From Lachnospiraceae bacterium (GTDB lineage: Bacteria > Bacillota > Clostridia > Lachnospirales > Lachnospiraceae), in the NCBI GenBank assembly GCA_022792885.1, contig JAAWBX010000010.1:1-64000 (forward strand): DNA of 64,000 nt, in the 5' to 3' direction. Position numbers and translations under genes: made by a program. Below the pieces are notes generated by a model. It worked only from the letters and a program-made list of their open reading frames with translations. It was not told where the DNA came from and did not search any database. This document shows positions 45,234 to 54,761 of the stretch, piece by piece. Numbering within the stretch: the stretch's first letter is position 1; every line of letters begins with the position of its first letter.

Positions 45234-45809
45234 TTACATGTATTTTTCCCGATAGTTCTCGTCCTTGGCGCTGTCTTTGATCTTGATCAGGATGGACGGG
45301 TTCGTCATGGCCGGATCCGGCAGGAACGGAAGCGTGTTGACCAGATCGGGGCCGTATTCGGCCTCCAGTTCATCCAGATCGCCGAATTTTAAGCAGCGGG
45401 TCTGGCAGGCGTCCACGCAGAGCGGGTTCTCACCTTTGTCACGGCGGACTTTACAGGAATCGCATTTCCCGGCTATGCCTTCCGGCAGTATCTTGGGAAC
45501 TTCGTAAGGGCAGATCTCCGCACATTTCCCGCAGCCGTCGCACAGTTCGGCGTCGATGATGACCGCGCCGTCGTCGGCTTTGTAAATCGCGCCGGTGGGG
45601 CAGATGGTCAGGCAGGCAGGGGTCTCGCAGTGATTGCAGGAAGATGAATAATGATAGCAGTCCACATCCGGATAGCGGCCGGTCTCGAAATCTCTGACAT
45701 TGCGGAAGATCGTGCCGATATCCAGCCGATTTTTGTCCTTGCAGGCGATCTGACAGGTCTTGCATCCGGTACAGCGGGTCAGATCAAAGTAAAATCCTAA
45801 ACGTCCCAT
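45234..45809 (-). CDS. dmsB: DmsB-like four-cluster Fe-S subunit
   Basis: 191 residues with four cysteine groups for [4Fe-4S] clusters: CTGCKTCQIACK, CNHCETPACLTICP, CDGCGKCAEICP, and CDSCKVRRDKGENPLCVDAC. This is the electron-transfer subunit of DMSO-reductase-family complexes. ATG 45809 has AAGGAG eight bases upstream and lies 21 bp after dmsA. No membrane anchor (DmsC) gene is seen. Confidence 0.9.
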   Translation of the reverse strand: MGRLGFYFDLTRCTGCKTCQIACKDKNRLDIGTIFRNVRDFETGRYPDVDCYHYSSSCNHCETPACLTICPTGAIYKADDGAVIIDAELCDGCGKCAEICPYEVPKILPEGIAGKCDSCKVRRDKGENPLCVDACQTRCLKFGDLDELEAEYGPDLVNTLPFLPDPAMTNPSILIKIKDSAKDENYREKYM

Positions 45810-45830
45810 AGTTGTCACTCCTTCCTTTCC

Positions 45831-48590
45831 TTAAAAATAAATCCGCTGAGGCACATCCACGTCGTCGGGGATGGCTTTGCCGTCGTATTTTTCAATGTTG
45901 ACATTCTGCGTGTTCCAGCCGGACACGCCGATGCCGGTCGGGTTTCCGCCGACTAAGTAGTTGTCCGCTCCGGCCTGGTCGATGCCGGTTTCTTCATCCA
46001 TGTCCACCCAGGCGCCGTGCGGCAGGCTGACGACGCCGGGCATGATCCGTTCGGTCACGCAGGCTTTTCTTAAGGTCTTGCCGTAAGCGCTGGAAACCAG
46101 AACCGTGTCGCCGTCTTCGATCTTCTTGGCGTCCGCGTCGGTCTGGGAGATAAAGACCGGGTTCGGGCAGGCTTCCCGTAACCAGGGCAGGTTATCCAGA
46201 ATGGAGTGCGACCGTCTCAGGTAGTGGGAATTGATGGCCTGGAACGGATAATCGCTCTTCTCTCCGTGAATGTCGTTGTCCTTAAAGGTCGTTTCGTAGC
46301 CGCAGGTAAACGGCGTATATTTCGGAATCGGCGGCAGGTAATTATAGCCGTGATTCGTGATCAGATCGGAATACGACTGAGAGTAGATCTCGATCTTGCC
46401 GGTATGGCTGCACAAAGGGTTCGCTTCCGGGTCGTTGCGGAAAGCTTCGTAGGCGATGAAACCGTAGTTGTCGCCTTCGTGGCGTTCTACCTGGTAGAGG
46501 CCGTCCGCCATAAACTGCTTGTAGGAAATACGGCCTTCCTGTGGTTCACCTTCCACATTGAGTTCTTTGATATCGTCGGCCGTGATCGTGACCAGGGGTT
46601 CGAAGTCCTTGCCGTTCTCGGCGATGACCTTACAGCCGGCCATCTGGTTAAAGAACTGCTGTTCGGGTCCGAAGGCGGGCTCGTCGTAGACGTCCAGACG
46701 TTTGCTGATCTCGTCGCAGATCCAGGAATCGTCTTTGGCTTCGAATTGAGGCTCGATGATGTGATCGGCGACCAGCATAATATCGCGGTTCACACCGCTT
46801 GTGAAGCTGGGACCTCTCTCCCACATGGTCGTTACGGGCAAAACGATGTCGGAATAGCGGGAGTTTGTGGTCATAAAGTGCGACTGGCTTAAGACAAAGT
46901 CCATCTTGCGGTGAGCCTTGATGCCGGCCGACATATTGTCGAGCGTCTGCAAGGTTGCGGCCGCGTCGTGCCAGATCATGTGGATGTCGCATTCCGCTTC
47001 CGGAGCCGGAGTCGTGCGTACTTCCTCCGGGAAGAAAGTCTCCCATTGAGAGTAGACGTACAGGGTATATTGAAGCATCTGGTTGGCCTTGAATTTCCCG
47101 TTTAAGACGGCGTCCCACAACTCGGTCCCGTTGATGTTGGTAGCGGGGTAGGTCTGCCGGTCGCTGGGCGGCAGATTGGAGGTGCCGGCCGTTACGAGGG
47201 CGGGGCCTAAGTTGGCGGCGTAGTTCCAGCAGGAAACGCCGGTCATGTGTCCGGATTTGCCGAAATGTCCGCCCATAGCGCCGATGGTAATAAAAAGCTG
47301 GGGCAGGGAATCGGAATTGTAGGCTCTGGCCGTGGACCAACTGGTTAGAAGGGCCACTTTGTTGTCCTTGCCGAGTTTTCTTGCGATCTCCCGGATGGTA
47401 TCCGGATCCACGCCGCAGATTTCGGAAGCCCATTCCGGTGTCTTCGGGGTTTCGTCATAGGCGCCTAACACATAATCTTTGAAATTTTCGTCGGTCCTGG
47501 CATCCGGCGGCATATGTTCCGCGTCGAAGCCGTAGCAGCAGCGATTCAGGAAATCCCAGTCGATCAGAGGATTCTTGTCCGGATCGTCTTCTTCGAGCAT
47601 GGTGTAGGCGATCGCCAGCAGCATGGTCATATCGGTAGCGGGGCGGATCGGGACCCATTTCGCGCCCAGGGAAGAGACGGTATCCGTGTAGATCGGGTCG
47701 ATGATGATAAATTCGGCTCCGTTATCCTTCGCCTGGCGGTAGAAATTTAACGCGTTCCCCAGGGAGGACCAGGCCGGATTGATGCCGAATGCGATTACGG
47801 TATCTACTTTGCGCAGGTCGAGGCGGTCGTTTAGGTTCTTAACGTCGATGCAGCAATCGCCGATGCCGAGAACGCCGGGAATCGCCCACCAGGTACCGAA
47901 GGAGGCCGTGCCCCACCAGCCGGTATATTCGCCCAGCTTGGCCATAACGCTTCCGCCGTTCGAGCCGGTGCAGAGAACGGATTTCGTGCCGTAGGCGTCG
48001 GAGATTCGCTTGATCTCTCCGGTAATCATATCCAGGGCTTCGTCCCAGGATATCTGTTCCCACTCGTCTTTGCCGCGCAGGTCGCCGTTTACGTTGTCCC
48101 CGCCGCCGGGCGCCCAGTTCTTGCGCTTCATCGGATATTTGATCCGGTCGGCGCCCAGGGCCTGCTGTTGCTGCGCACGCCCCCTTAAGCAGGCGCGCTG
48201 CTGCGGATTGTCGTCGGTATCTTCTTTTAAGTCGTCCGTCTTCTGGCGCAGCACGACGCCGTCTTTGACCAGCGCCTTGACGAGGCACTTGCCGCCGCAG
48301 TTGTGCCAGCAGGAAGCCGGCAGCCAGGTGCCTTCGGCCTCTAAGTCGACCAGCGGTGTATGTTCGGTTCCGACTTCGGCCGCGGTGGAGGTTTCGGCAG
48401 CCGTAGTGGTCTGCGCTGCCGTGGTAGCGGCGGCCGATGTGGATGCCGCTTCCGTCGTCTCGCTCACGGTGTTGCTCTGACAGCCGGCTAACGAAAGACC
48501 GGCGATGGCCGCTGTGGCGACCGCGCTGCCTTTCAGAAAATCGCGGCGGCTGATGGAAGCGCTTGTGAGTCTGTTAATGAATTTGGACAT
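45831..48590 (-). CDS. dmsA: Tat-exported molybdopterin oxidoreductase (DmsA-like)
   Basis: About 919 residues. Tat signal SRRDFLKG (14-21), a hydrophobic stretch and lipobox LAGC with C37, then a Thr/Ala-rich linker to about 85. The N-terminal cysteines CWHNCGGKC ... RACLRGR hold the FS0 [4Fe-4S] cluster; molybdopterin-binding domains follow (SYDIVLPV-type segment RYSDIVLPVTTMWERG; C-terminal molydopterin dinucleotide domain). It works outside the membrane as a terminal reductase for an unknown S- or N-oxide-like acceptor, with DmsB. Confidence 0.9.
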   Translation of the reverse strand: MSKFINRLTSASISRRDFLKGSAVATAAIAGLSLAGCQSNTVSETTEAASTSAAATTAAQTTTAAETSTAAEVGTEHTPLVDLEAEGTWLPASCWHNCGGKCLVKALVKDGVVLRQKTDDLKEDTDDNPQQRACLRGRAQQQQALGADRIKYPMKRKNWAPGGGDNVNGDLRGKDEWEQISWDEALDMITGEIKRISDAYGTKSVLCTGSNGGSVMAKLGEYTGWWGTASFGTWWAIPGVLGIGDCCIDVKNLNDRLDLRKVDTVIAFGINPAWSSLGNALNFYRQAKDNGAEFIIIDPIYTDTVSSLGAKWVPIRPATDMTMLLAIAYTMLEEDDPDKNPLIDWDFLNRCCYGFDAEHMPPDARTDENFKDYVLGAYDETPKTPEWASEICGVDPDTIREIARKLGKDNKVALLTSWSTARAYNSDSLPQLFITIGAMGGHFGKSGHMTGVSCWNYAANLGPALVTAGTSNLPPSDRQTYPATNINGTELWDAVLNGKFKANQMLQYTLYVYSQWETFFPEEVRTTPAPEAECDIHMIWHDAAATLQTLDNMSAGIKAHRKMDFVLSQSHFMTTNSRYSDIVLPVTTMWERGPSFTSGVNRDIMLVADHIIEPQFEAKDDSWICDEISKRLDVYDEPAFGPEQQFFNQMAGCKVIAENGKDFEPLVTITADDIKELNVEGEPQEGRISYKQFMADGLYQVERHEGDNYGFIAYEAFRNDPEANPLCSHTGKIEIYSQSYSDLITNHGYNYLPPIPKYTPFTCGYETTFKDNDIHGEKSDYPFQAINSHYLRRSHSILDNLPWLREACPNPVFISQTDADAKKIEDGDTVLVSSAYGKTLRKACVTERIMPGVVSLPHGAWVDMDEETGIDQAGADNYLVGGNPTGIGVSGWNTQNVNIEKYDGKAIPDDVDVPQRIYF

Positions 48591-48702
48591 AAAAAATAGC
48601 CCCCCTTTTCTCAAGATATCTGATTATAACATAGGAAAAGCGGGAGAAAAATGGACAAAAGGCATGAAACTGTACCGTTATTCGACAAAGAGGGGGCGTC
48701 TG

Positions 48703-49338
48703 TCAGGAATGTGACGGAGGAGGCGCCTGACCGTTGGGGGGCGACTGGGCGGGGCAGTAGCCGCCGAATTTGGCCATGATATAAAACCAGAGACGATTCA
48801 GGGACAGAAACTGGTCTTTGGAGAGGGCGTGATCGGAGGCGGGGGTCAGAAGGGAGTAGATGAAAGACAGACAAAAATGAGCATAAGTAAAGCGGAATGC
48901 CCGGAGTACGGCTTCGTCGGCTTTGAAGAGCAGAAAATCCGGCTGGAGAATAAAGAAATTGTCCTGTATAACAGGTATACATAAGAAAGTCAAAACCTGA
49001 AAGGTAAAGACGGAAAATGCGGTCAGAAAGATGGTCGCGTTTTCCTGGAGCTTATCAAAATAATCGGGCGTTGCAATATTATTTAGTTCTTCCAAAGACC
49101 GGACGTTTTCGAAAACGACGGGGTAATGGCTGGCGGCATAAGCGAAAGCTTCCTGAAACAGAGCTTTCAGGCATTCGTCTTTGTTTTCATAGTAGGCGTA
49201 AAAGGTACTTCGGGACAGTCCGGCCTGCGAAGCGATCTCGGAAACCGTGATTTCGGGGTAGTTCTTTTCTTCTAAGAGCCTGCGGAGGGCCGCTTTTAAG
49301 GCGGCCTGATTCCGCATATTTCGTAAATCTTTCTTCAA
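48703..49338 (-). CDS. TetR-family regulator
   Basis: 211 residues. N-terminal HTH (LRRLLEEKNYPEITVSEIASQ, AGLSRSTFYAYYENKDE) and a TetR C-terminal domain similar to the DhaS/TetR_C_8 type. TTG start at 49338 with AAAGGA seven bases upstream. 113 bp before dmsA, same strand, so it probably regulates that pair in response to an unknown effector. Confidence 0.85.
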   Translation of the reverse strand: MKKDLRNMRNQAALKAALRRLLEEKNYPEITVSEIASQAGLSRSTFYAYYENKDECLKALFQEAFAYAASHYPVVFENVRSLEELNNIATPDYFDKLQENATIFLTAFSVFTFQVLTFLCIPVIQDNFFILQPDFLLFKADEAVLRAFRFTYAHFCLSFIYSLLTPASDHALSKDQFLSLNRLWFYIMAKFGGYCPAQSPPNGQAPPPSHS

Positions 49339-49353
49339 TGGAGAATCCTTTCT

Positions 49354-50760
49354 TTATTGCTTTCCGTTCCAACAGTATGTGCAGAGCTTACAGGGTTCCA
49401 ATCCGATGGAGGCGATCATGTCATCCAGGCGGTGGTAGCGCAGCGTGGTGAAATTGAGCTGCTTTCGGATCGCTTCGAGCATTTCCTGATAGTTGGCGCT
49501 GTCCGGGTCGGCATAATCGGCCAGCAGGCTTTCCGGGATTTCGTCGCCTTCCCGCTCCCGGATGATCCGTCTTGTGATCAGGTCTAGGTCCGAGGCGGAA
49601 CGGGAGAAATTCAAATACCGGCAGCTGAAGATCAAAGGCGGACAGGCCGGGCGGACATGAACTTCCCTGGCGCCGTTCTGATACAGAAATTCCGTAGTTT
49701 CCCGAAGCTGCGTGCCCCGCACGATGGAATCGTCAATGAGTACCATACTTTTTTCGTGGATCAGGGAATGGACCGGAATCAGTTTCATGCGGGCCACCAG
49801 ATTGCGTTTCGCCTGAGAGGGGGGCATGAAAGAGCGGGGCCAGGTGGGCGTGTATTTGATAAAGGGGCGGGCGAACGGAATGCCGGAGCGATTGGCGTAA
49901 CCTACCGCGTGAGCCGTTCCGGAATCCGGTACGCCGGCGACGAGATCGGCCCGGATATTATCCCGGCGGGCCAGCATATCGCCGCAGTTATAACGCATTT
50001 GTTCTACGTTTATACCTTCGTAACAGGCGGTGGGATAACCGTAGTAAACCCAAAGGAAAGAGCAGATCCGCATGTTGCTGCCGGGACATTGGATCGTCTG
50101 AACGCCTTCCGGCGTTACGAATACGATCTCGCCGGGACCGAGCTCCTGATGATCGGAATATCCGAGGTTCAGATAGGAGAAACTTTCGAAGGCGATGCAG
50201 TAACCGTTCTCTTTCTGTCCGATCATGACGGGAGTCCGGCCTAAAAGATCCCTGGCGGCGTAGATTCCTTTTTCGGTCATCAGAAGGAGCGAGAGGGAGC
50301 CTTCCACGACTTCCTGTACATAGCGGATTCCCTCTTCAAAACTGCCGTTGCGGCAGATGAGAGCGGCAATCAGTTCAACCATATTGATATTGCCTCCGCT
50401 GGCGCCCATAAAGTGGGTGCAGCCGCTCTGATAAGAGGAGCGGATCAATTCTTCCTGATTATTGATGCGGCCCACTACGGTGAGAGCGAAATTCCCGAGG
50501 TGAGAATTGACGAGGAGAGGCTGCGGGTCGTAATCGGAAATACAGCCGATTCCCAGATGGCCGTTCAGTTCGTTGGCATCCCGGTCAAACTTTGTGCGGA
50601 ACGGTGAATTTTCGATATTGTGGATGGCCCGGTCGAATCCCTGTTCCCCATATACGGCCATACCGGCCCGACGGGTTCCCAGGTGAGAATGGTAATCGGT
50701 TCCGAAAAACAAATCCAGTATGCAGTTTTCTTTTGACGCTACTCCAAAAAATCCTCCCAT
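49354..50760 (-). CDS. purF: PurF-like amidotransferase/phosphoribosyltransferase without catalytic Cys
   Basis: 468 residues. N-terminal Ntn (class II glutamine amidotransferase) domain and C-terminal phosphoribosyltransferase domain with the PRPP motif VLIDDSIVRGTQ. PurF normally begins M-C-G, with Cys1 as glutaminase nucleophile. Here the start, well set by AAGGAGATCAAC, reads MGGFFGVAS, so the nucleophile is Gly. It may use free ammonia, be a regulatory paralogue, or have a new role. The C-terminal CKLCTYCW could bind metal. No purine genes are nearby. Confidence 0.88.
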   Translation of the reverse strand: MGGFFGVASKENCILDLFFGTDYHSHLGTRRAGMAVYGEQGFDRAIHNIENSPFRTKFDRDANELNGHLGIGCISDYDPQPLLVNSHLGNFALTVVGRINNQEELIRSSYQSGCTHFMGASGGNINMVELIAALICRNGSFEEGIRYVQEVVEGSLSLLLMTEKGIYAARDLLGRTPVMIGQKENGYCIAFESFSYLNLGYSDHQELGPGEIVFVTPEGVQTIQCPGSNMRICSFLWVYYGYPTACYEGINVEQMRYNCGDMLARRDNIRADLVAGVPDSGTAHAVGYANRSGIPFARPFIKYTPTWPRSFMPPSQAKRNLVARMKLIPVHSLIHEKSMVLIDDSIVRGTQLRETTEFLYQNGAREVHVRPACPPLIFSCRYLNFSRSASDLDLITRRIIREREGDEIPESLLADYADPDSANYQEMLEAIRKQLNFTTLRYHRLDDMIASIGLEPCKLCTYCWNGKQ

Positions 50761-50866
50761 GTTGATCTCCTTTGTACGTGAAAGACACAAAATGTCCCAT
50801 CGCTGTTCGGCGAATCTTAAAGTTTCTTTATATTTATTATACACGAAAAAAAGAATAAAAAAACCA

Positions 50867-50895
50867 TTGACAAAAAATGGAGATTATCGTATACT
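50867..50895 (+). promoter_or_regulatory. tRNA-Gly promoter
   Basis: Consensus -35 TTGACA (50867-50872), 17-bp spacer, -10 TATACT (50890-50895), 25 bp before the tRNA. Confidence 0.85.
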
Positions 50896-50920
50896 ATCTT
50901 TTGTCTGTAAGAAGACAGAT

Positions 50921-50992
50921 GCGCGAGTGGCTCAGGGGTGGAGCACCACCTTGCCAAGGTGGGGGCCGCGGGTTCGAATCCCGTCTCGCGCT
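50921..50992 (+). tRNA. tRNA-Gly (GCC anticodon)
   Basis: 72-nt cloverleaf. Acceptor arms gcgcgag (50921-50927) and ctcgcgc (50985-50991), anticodon loop ttgccaa with GCC, T-loop gttcgaatc, discriminator U at 50992. CCA is not encoded. A T run follows directly and can end transcription. It sits at the left border of the accessory region. Confidence 0.95.
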
Positions 50993-51221
50993 TTTTTGCT
51001 GCCTTATTTTACGGAAGTTTGCGGGATGTGAGACAAAAAATCGTAAAGATAGGTCTGATGGCGTTGGGAAAGATGAACGGTGATACTTCTTCTGAATGCG
51101 GATAGCCTGGAATTTTGATATGCAGTTAAAGCAGGTTGGACATAGGGATAGAAAACTATCGCTTTTTAGTATCTTTTGCATATAGTATAAAGAAACATAA
51201 ACTAAAAAGGTATGCTAAGAT

Positions 51222-52169
51222 ATGAAAGAATATGTTATTTTATCACTGGAGACGCATCTTTTTTTCGGGAGGATTATGAAGGAACATTCTTTGTTCCTGC
51301 TTGCCGGATTTCCCGCGAAGAAAACGACATTCATCCGGCGCTCAGATCAGTTCCGGGAAGAATTTGAAGATGAGCTTAGAAAGACAGTAAGGCTCGCGGA
51401 CGGTATCGTAAGCGAATCGGTTTTAAATTCCGGAGAAATTGTAACGGAATTTACGGGGAAGGCGGAATGCCAGACCAGGAATTTGACAGGAATCCCGATT
51501 GATATAAAGATTACGGAGGCAGAAGAACGGCTCCGCGCCGGGGGGTGTGTTACGGTAAACAGAGAGATCATTTCTCATGTAAGAATGCTGAATCGGCAAA
51601 TGCAAAGAAGCCTGAACGGATTGATTTCATTGAAGGAAGAAATCCTGAGGGAAGTGGCGGAGTGCAGGCTTTATACAACAAATTATCCCCTGCTGATTGA
51701 ACACATTCTGCGGGAAGCCAGACTGTACCGGCAGATTATTTCGGAACTTGAAAGGAGGGGCAGGATTTCGTCTCCTGATCTAAGGAATATGGAAATATTC
51801 TGGAACCAGATCATGATGGAACACGCCCAGTTTATACAGGGACTGCTGGACCCGACGGAATGCGAACTGATGGAGGCGGCCGACGGGTTTGCAAAAGACT
51901 ATTGCCGTCTTATAGAAGAGGCAAAAGAGCAGGACCGGAGAGAGATGAATGCCCTGACGGCAAGGACTTTGCGGGTAACAGAGCAGTATCAGGAGTTTAA
52001 GACGGCGGGAACAGAAGGAATTACGGGCTGTGAGATACGCTCCGTCATACTTCCGCTTTTGGCGGATCATGTGCTCCGTGAGGCAAATCACTATCTGCGG
52101 ATTCTGGCAGATGCGCAGAAGGACAGGGATCTGTGTGGGATTATGGGGCCGAAAGCTGTGACCGGGTGA
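51222..52169 (+). CDS. DUF2935 protein
   Basis: 315 residues in two similar helical halves, each with acidic/His pairs: HLFFGRIMKEHSLFL and HVLREANHYLRIL in one arrangement, EHILREARLYRQII and FWNQIMMEHAQFIQGLLDP in the other. This matches DUF2935, a Firmicute family with ferritin-like four-helix bundles that may bind metal. Its role is unknown. The Shine-Dalgarno is weak. Confidence 0.85.
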   Translation: MKEYVILSLETHLFFGRIMKEHSLFLLAGFPAKKTTFIRRSDQFREEFEDELRKTVRLADGIVSESVLNSGEIVTEFTGKAECQTRNLTGIPIDIKITEAEERLRAGGCVTVNREIISHVRMLNRQMQRSLNGLISLKEEILREVAECRLYTTNYPLLIEHILREARLYRQIISELERRGRISSPDLRNMEIFWNQIMMEHAQFIQGLLDPTECELMEAADGFAKDYCRLIEEAKEQDRREMNALTARTLRVTEQYQEFKTAGTEGITGCEIRSVILPLLADHVLREANHYLRILADAQKDRDLCGIMGPKAVTG

Positions 52170-52323
52170 TTGGGGGTATCGGAAGCATTTGATTGCTGTC
52201 TACCCATAGTGAATCTCATAGACAGACTTCTGGCTTTCCTTAGGGAACGGAGGATCTTTCTGATAGTAACAGATAGGTATATCGAAAAAAGGCGTAACGT
52301 TAAAAATTACAGGAGGTTCTGTT

Positions 52324-53091
52324 ATGAGATATGTACAGGTTATTTTTAGCCCGACCGGCGGGACACAGAAAGTTGCGGATGCGGTGACGGAAGAATGGGG
52401 AAATGATATTGACAGGATTGACCTTTCCGATGCCGGTCTGGATTTTTCAAAGATTATATTTGAAGAGAGCGATATCGTTTTGGCGGCGTTTCCTTCTTAC
52501 GGCGGCCGTGTGCCGGAGCTTGCGGCAAAACGGTTTCGGCAGGTACATGGAGGCCATGCGCAGTGTGTGATTGTCTGTGTATATGGAAACAGGGCTTATG
52601 AGGATACTCTTGTAGAGCTGCAAGATCTTGCGGAGGCGTGCGGCTTTCGTGTAACGGCGGCAATTGCCGCGGTGGCAGAACATTCTATCATGCGTCAATA
52701 TGCGGCCGGGAGACCGGATATGCAGGATGTCAGGGAACTGCACGATTTTGCAAAAAAGATTTTGGAGAAGTTGAAAGGTAATAACGGAACGTCACATGTT
52801 CTTGAGATTCCGGGGAATCGCCCGTATAAAAAAGCGGGGGCTGTCGGATTGGTTCCCAGGGCCGGTAAAAAATGTGCGGAGTGCGGATTGTGCGCAGAGG
52901 TATGTCCGGCGCAGGCGATCCTTAAAGAAAATATAAAGACGGCGGACGCGGGGAAATGCATATCATGTATGAGGTGTGTGTCACGGTGTCCTGAAGCAGC
53001 AAGAAAGGTGAATGGAGTGATGGTTTCCGCAGCGGCGCTTGCGTTAAAAAAAGCCTGCTCTGAGAAGAAGAAGAATGAACTTTTTCTTTAA
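52324..53091 (+). CDS. EFR1-family ferredoxin (flavodoxin plus 2x[4Fe-4S])
   Basis: 255 residues. N-terminal flavodoxin-like fold (FSPTGGTQKVADAV, FPSYGGRVPEL) and C-terminal double ferredoxin (CAECGLCAEVCP, CISCMRCVSRCP). The EFR1 layout is common in clostridia and shuttles electrons between flavin and Fe-S proteins; the partner is unknown. AGGAGG before the start. The 154 bp upstream show no gene. Confidence 0.9.
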   Translation: MRYVQVIFSPTGGTQKVADAVTEEWGNDIDRIDLSDAGLDFSKIIFEESDIVLAAFPSYGGRVPELAAKRFRQVHGGHAQCVIVCVYGNRAYEDTLVELQDLAEACGFRVTAAIAAVAEHSIMRQYAAGRPDMQDVRELHDFAKKILEKLKGNNGTSHVLEIPGNRPYKKAGAVGLVPRAGKKCAECGLCAEVCPAQAILKENIKTADAGKCISCMRCVSRCPEAARKVNGVMVSAAALALKKACSEKKKNELFL

Positions 53092-53215
53092 GCGGACGTG
53101 TGATTTCCGCCCGTTCGCTTAATGCGTTTAAGAATAGAGGGATTGACAATATTATCCGGGGAGGCGCTGCGGCAGCGGTTAAGCAGGATAAAAATAGGAC
53201 AGATTGTTATATAAA

Positions 53216-53245
53216 GCGTTTGCCAGAAATGGCAGGCGCTTTTTT
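53216..53245 (+). terminator. intrinsic terminator upstream of TetR-CPBP operon
   Basis: A 10-bp stem with two G-U pairs (gcgtttgcca 53216-53225, tggcaggcgc 53230-53239), GAAA loop, six T residues. Confidence 0.8.
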
Positions 53246-53273
53246 AGCAACAAAATTTCACCTGGCAATGGAG

Positions 53274-53302
53274 TTGACAAATAAGAAAATTCGATATATA
53301 AT
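53274..53302 (+). promoter_or_regulatory. promoter of TetR-CPBP operon
   Basis: Perfect -35 TTGACA (53274-53279), 17-bp spacer, perfect -10 TATAAT (53297-53302). Confidence 0.85.
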
Positions 53303-53305
53303 ATT

Positions 53306-53317
53306 TGTTATATAACA
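53306..53317. promoter_or_regulatory. candidate TetR operator
   Basis: A 12-bp perfect palindrome, TGTTATATAACA, just after the -10, where a repressor would block initiation. A half-match, tgttatata, also occurs near 53205. Autoregulation by the next gene is inferred. Confidence 0.4.
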
Positions 53318-53343
53318 TAAATAATATAAAGGAGGTAAGTGCA

Positions 53344-53913
53344 GTGCCGCCGAAAACTAAAGTCACAAAAGATATGATTCTTGACGCTGCATTTAACGTT
53401 GTTCGTGAAACGGGGGTGGAAAATATCAACGCAAGGACAGTTGCGAAAAAATTGGGATGTTCCACGCAGCCGGTTATGTATCATTTTGAAACGATTGAGG
53501 AATTGAAAAAAGCTGTTTATGCAAAAGCGGACAGGTTTCATACGGAATATTTGATGAGCGCAAAAGAGCGGCAGGAAGGGACCCTGCTTGGAATCGGATT
53601 AAATTATATCCGTTTTGCGATTGAAGAACCCCGATTATTCCGTTTCCTTTTCCAATCGGGCTTTGCCGAGAATAGTCTGCCGGAAATCATTGACTCGGAG
53701 GAACTTACTCCGATCCTTTCCGTTATGCAGGAAGCCATGGAGACGAGCATGGAACAGACAAAGAAAGTATTTTTGACGATTGCGTTGTTTGCCCACGGAT
53801 ATGCAAGTATCATTGCCAACAATTCATTGGAGTATGAGGAAGAACTTGTAGCTTCTCATTTGGAGCAGGCCTATAAAGGCGCGGTTTTAGCAGTTCAGGA
53901 GAAAGCACAATGA
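53344..53913 (+). CDS. TetR-family regulator
   Basis: 189 residues. HTH in the first 55 (TKDMILDAAFNVVRETGVEN, NARTVAKKLGCSTQPVMYHF), then a helical ligand domain. GTG start after AAAGGAGGT. The stop overlaps the next gene (ATGA), so it is co-translated with the CPBP protein. An autoregulatory palindrome lies in its promoter. Confidence 0.88.
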   Translation: MPPKTKVTKDMILDAAFNVVRETGVENINARTVAKKLGCSTQPVMYHFETIEELKKAVYAKADRFHTEYLMSAKERQEGTLLGIGLNYIRFAIEEPRLFRFLFQSGFAENSLPEIIDSEELTPILSVMQEAMETSMEQTKKVFLTIALFAHGYASIIANNSLEYEEELVASHLEQAYKGAVLAVQEKAQ

Positions 53914-54659
53914 AAAAATTATATGAGAAAAACGAGTTGACATTTGCACTTGTATGGATTGGAGTTTACTGCGTTTTGCAATCTTTAGCCAATTCACTCA
54001 ATGAAATTGTCGGAATTGAAAACTTTGCAAGTGCTGTTTTTTGCGTCATACAGACTATTGTTTTGTTTTCCTTTATGCTGCGAAACAGGTTGCTTGAAAA
54101 GTACGGGCTTTGTCAGCCGTCCGTTCCTGCCCGTCGATTTCTTTATTATGTTCCATTGATTATTTTGGCTACAAATAATCTTTGGAATGGGGTTTCGGTG
54201 AACGACTCTTGGTTTGAAATGCTCTGTCATATTTGCCTTATGCTTTGTGTCGGATTTATGGAAGAAGTGATTTTTCGGGGCTTCCTTTTTCGGGCGATTG
54301 CGAAGGATAATGTAAAAACAGCGATTATCATTTCAAGTCTTACGTTTGGCATCGGTCATTTGCTGAACTTAGTAAATGGCAGTGGTATGGGACTTATGGC
54401 AAATCTGTTTCAAATTGCGGGAGCGATTGCGTTTGGTTTTCTGTTTGTCATTCTGTTTTGCCGCAGCGGAAGTTTATTTCCGTGTATCGCAGCTCATTCC
54501 GCAATAAATATACTTAGCGCTTTTGCGAATAAAGCGGGCCTGACCATAGAGAAACGCATCGCTTTTACATGGATTGAATTTATAATTATTGCTACCTATG
54601 TCTTGATTCTTACAAAAATATTACCGGAAAAAGAGGTGTTTTTACATGAGGAATCCTGA
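53910..54659 (+). CDS. CPBP-family intramembrane metalloprotease
   Basis: 249 residues, seven to eight membrane segments. CPBP (Abi/CAAX) motifs: EEVIFRGFLFRAI, FGIGHLLN and HSAINILSAF, giving the Glu-Glu and His residues of the membrane catalytic site. In Firmicutes such proteases process peptides or give self-immunity to bacteriocins. Co-translated with a TetR regulator. AT-richer than the core genes. Confidence 0.9.
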   Translation: MKKLYEKNELTFALVWIGVYCVLQSLANSLNEIVGIENFASAVFCVIQTIVLFSFMLRNRLLEKYGLCQPSVPARRFLYYVPLIILATNNLWNGVSVNDSWFEMLCHICLMLCVGFMEEVIFRGFLFRAIAKDNVKTAIIISSLTFGIGHLLNLVNGSGMGLMANLFQIAGAIAFGFLFVILFCRSGSLFPCIAAHSAINILSAFANKAGLTIEKRIAFTWIEFIIIATYVLILTKILPEKEVFLHEES

Positions 54660-54672
54660 CGTCGCTTGACAG

Positions 54673-54735
54673 GAGCGCATACGCCCGGAAGCCGTTGACG
54701 AGATTTTTGCGGCGTTACGGCAAACGAATCCGAAT
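54673..54735 (+). pseudogene. nth: N-terminal remnant of endonuclease III
   Basis: About 20 codons read ERIRPEAVDEIFAALRQTNP, the typical beginning of Nth (…EIFA.LR..NPNP…). The frame then loses similarity and no helix-hairpin-helix or Fe-S part follows. A short fragment left at the end of the CPBP operon suggests a recombination junction. Confidence 0.45.
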
Positions 54736-54761
54736 GGCAGTCATTGGAAACGGATACGTAG

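Noticed and set aside
50993..51221. Integrase attachment duplicate of the tRNA-Gly 3' end
   Set aside because: No repeat of the tRNA end and no integrase or transposase gene was recognised in the window.
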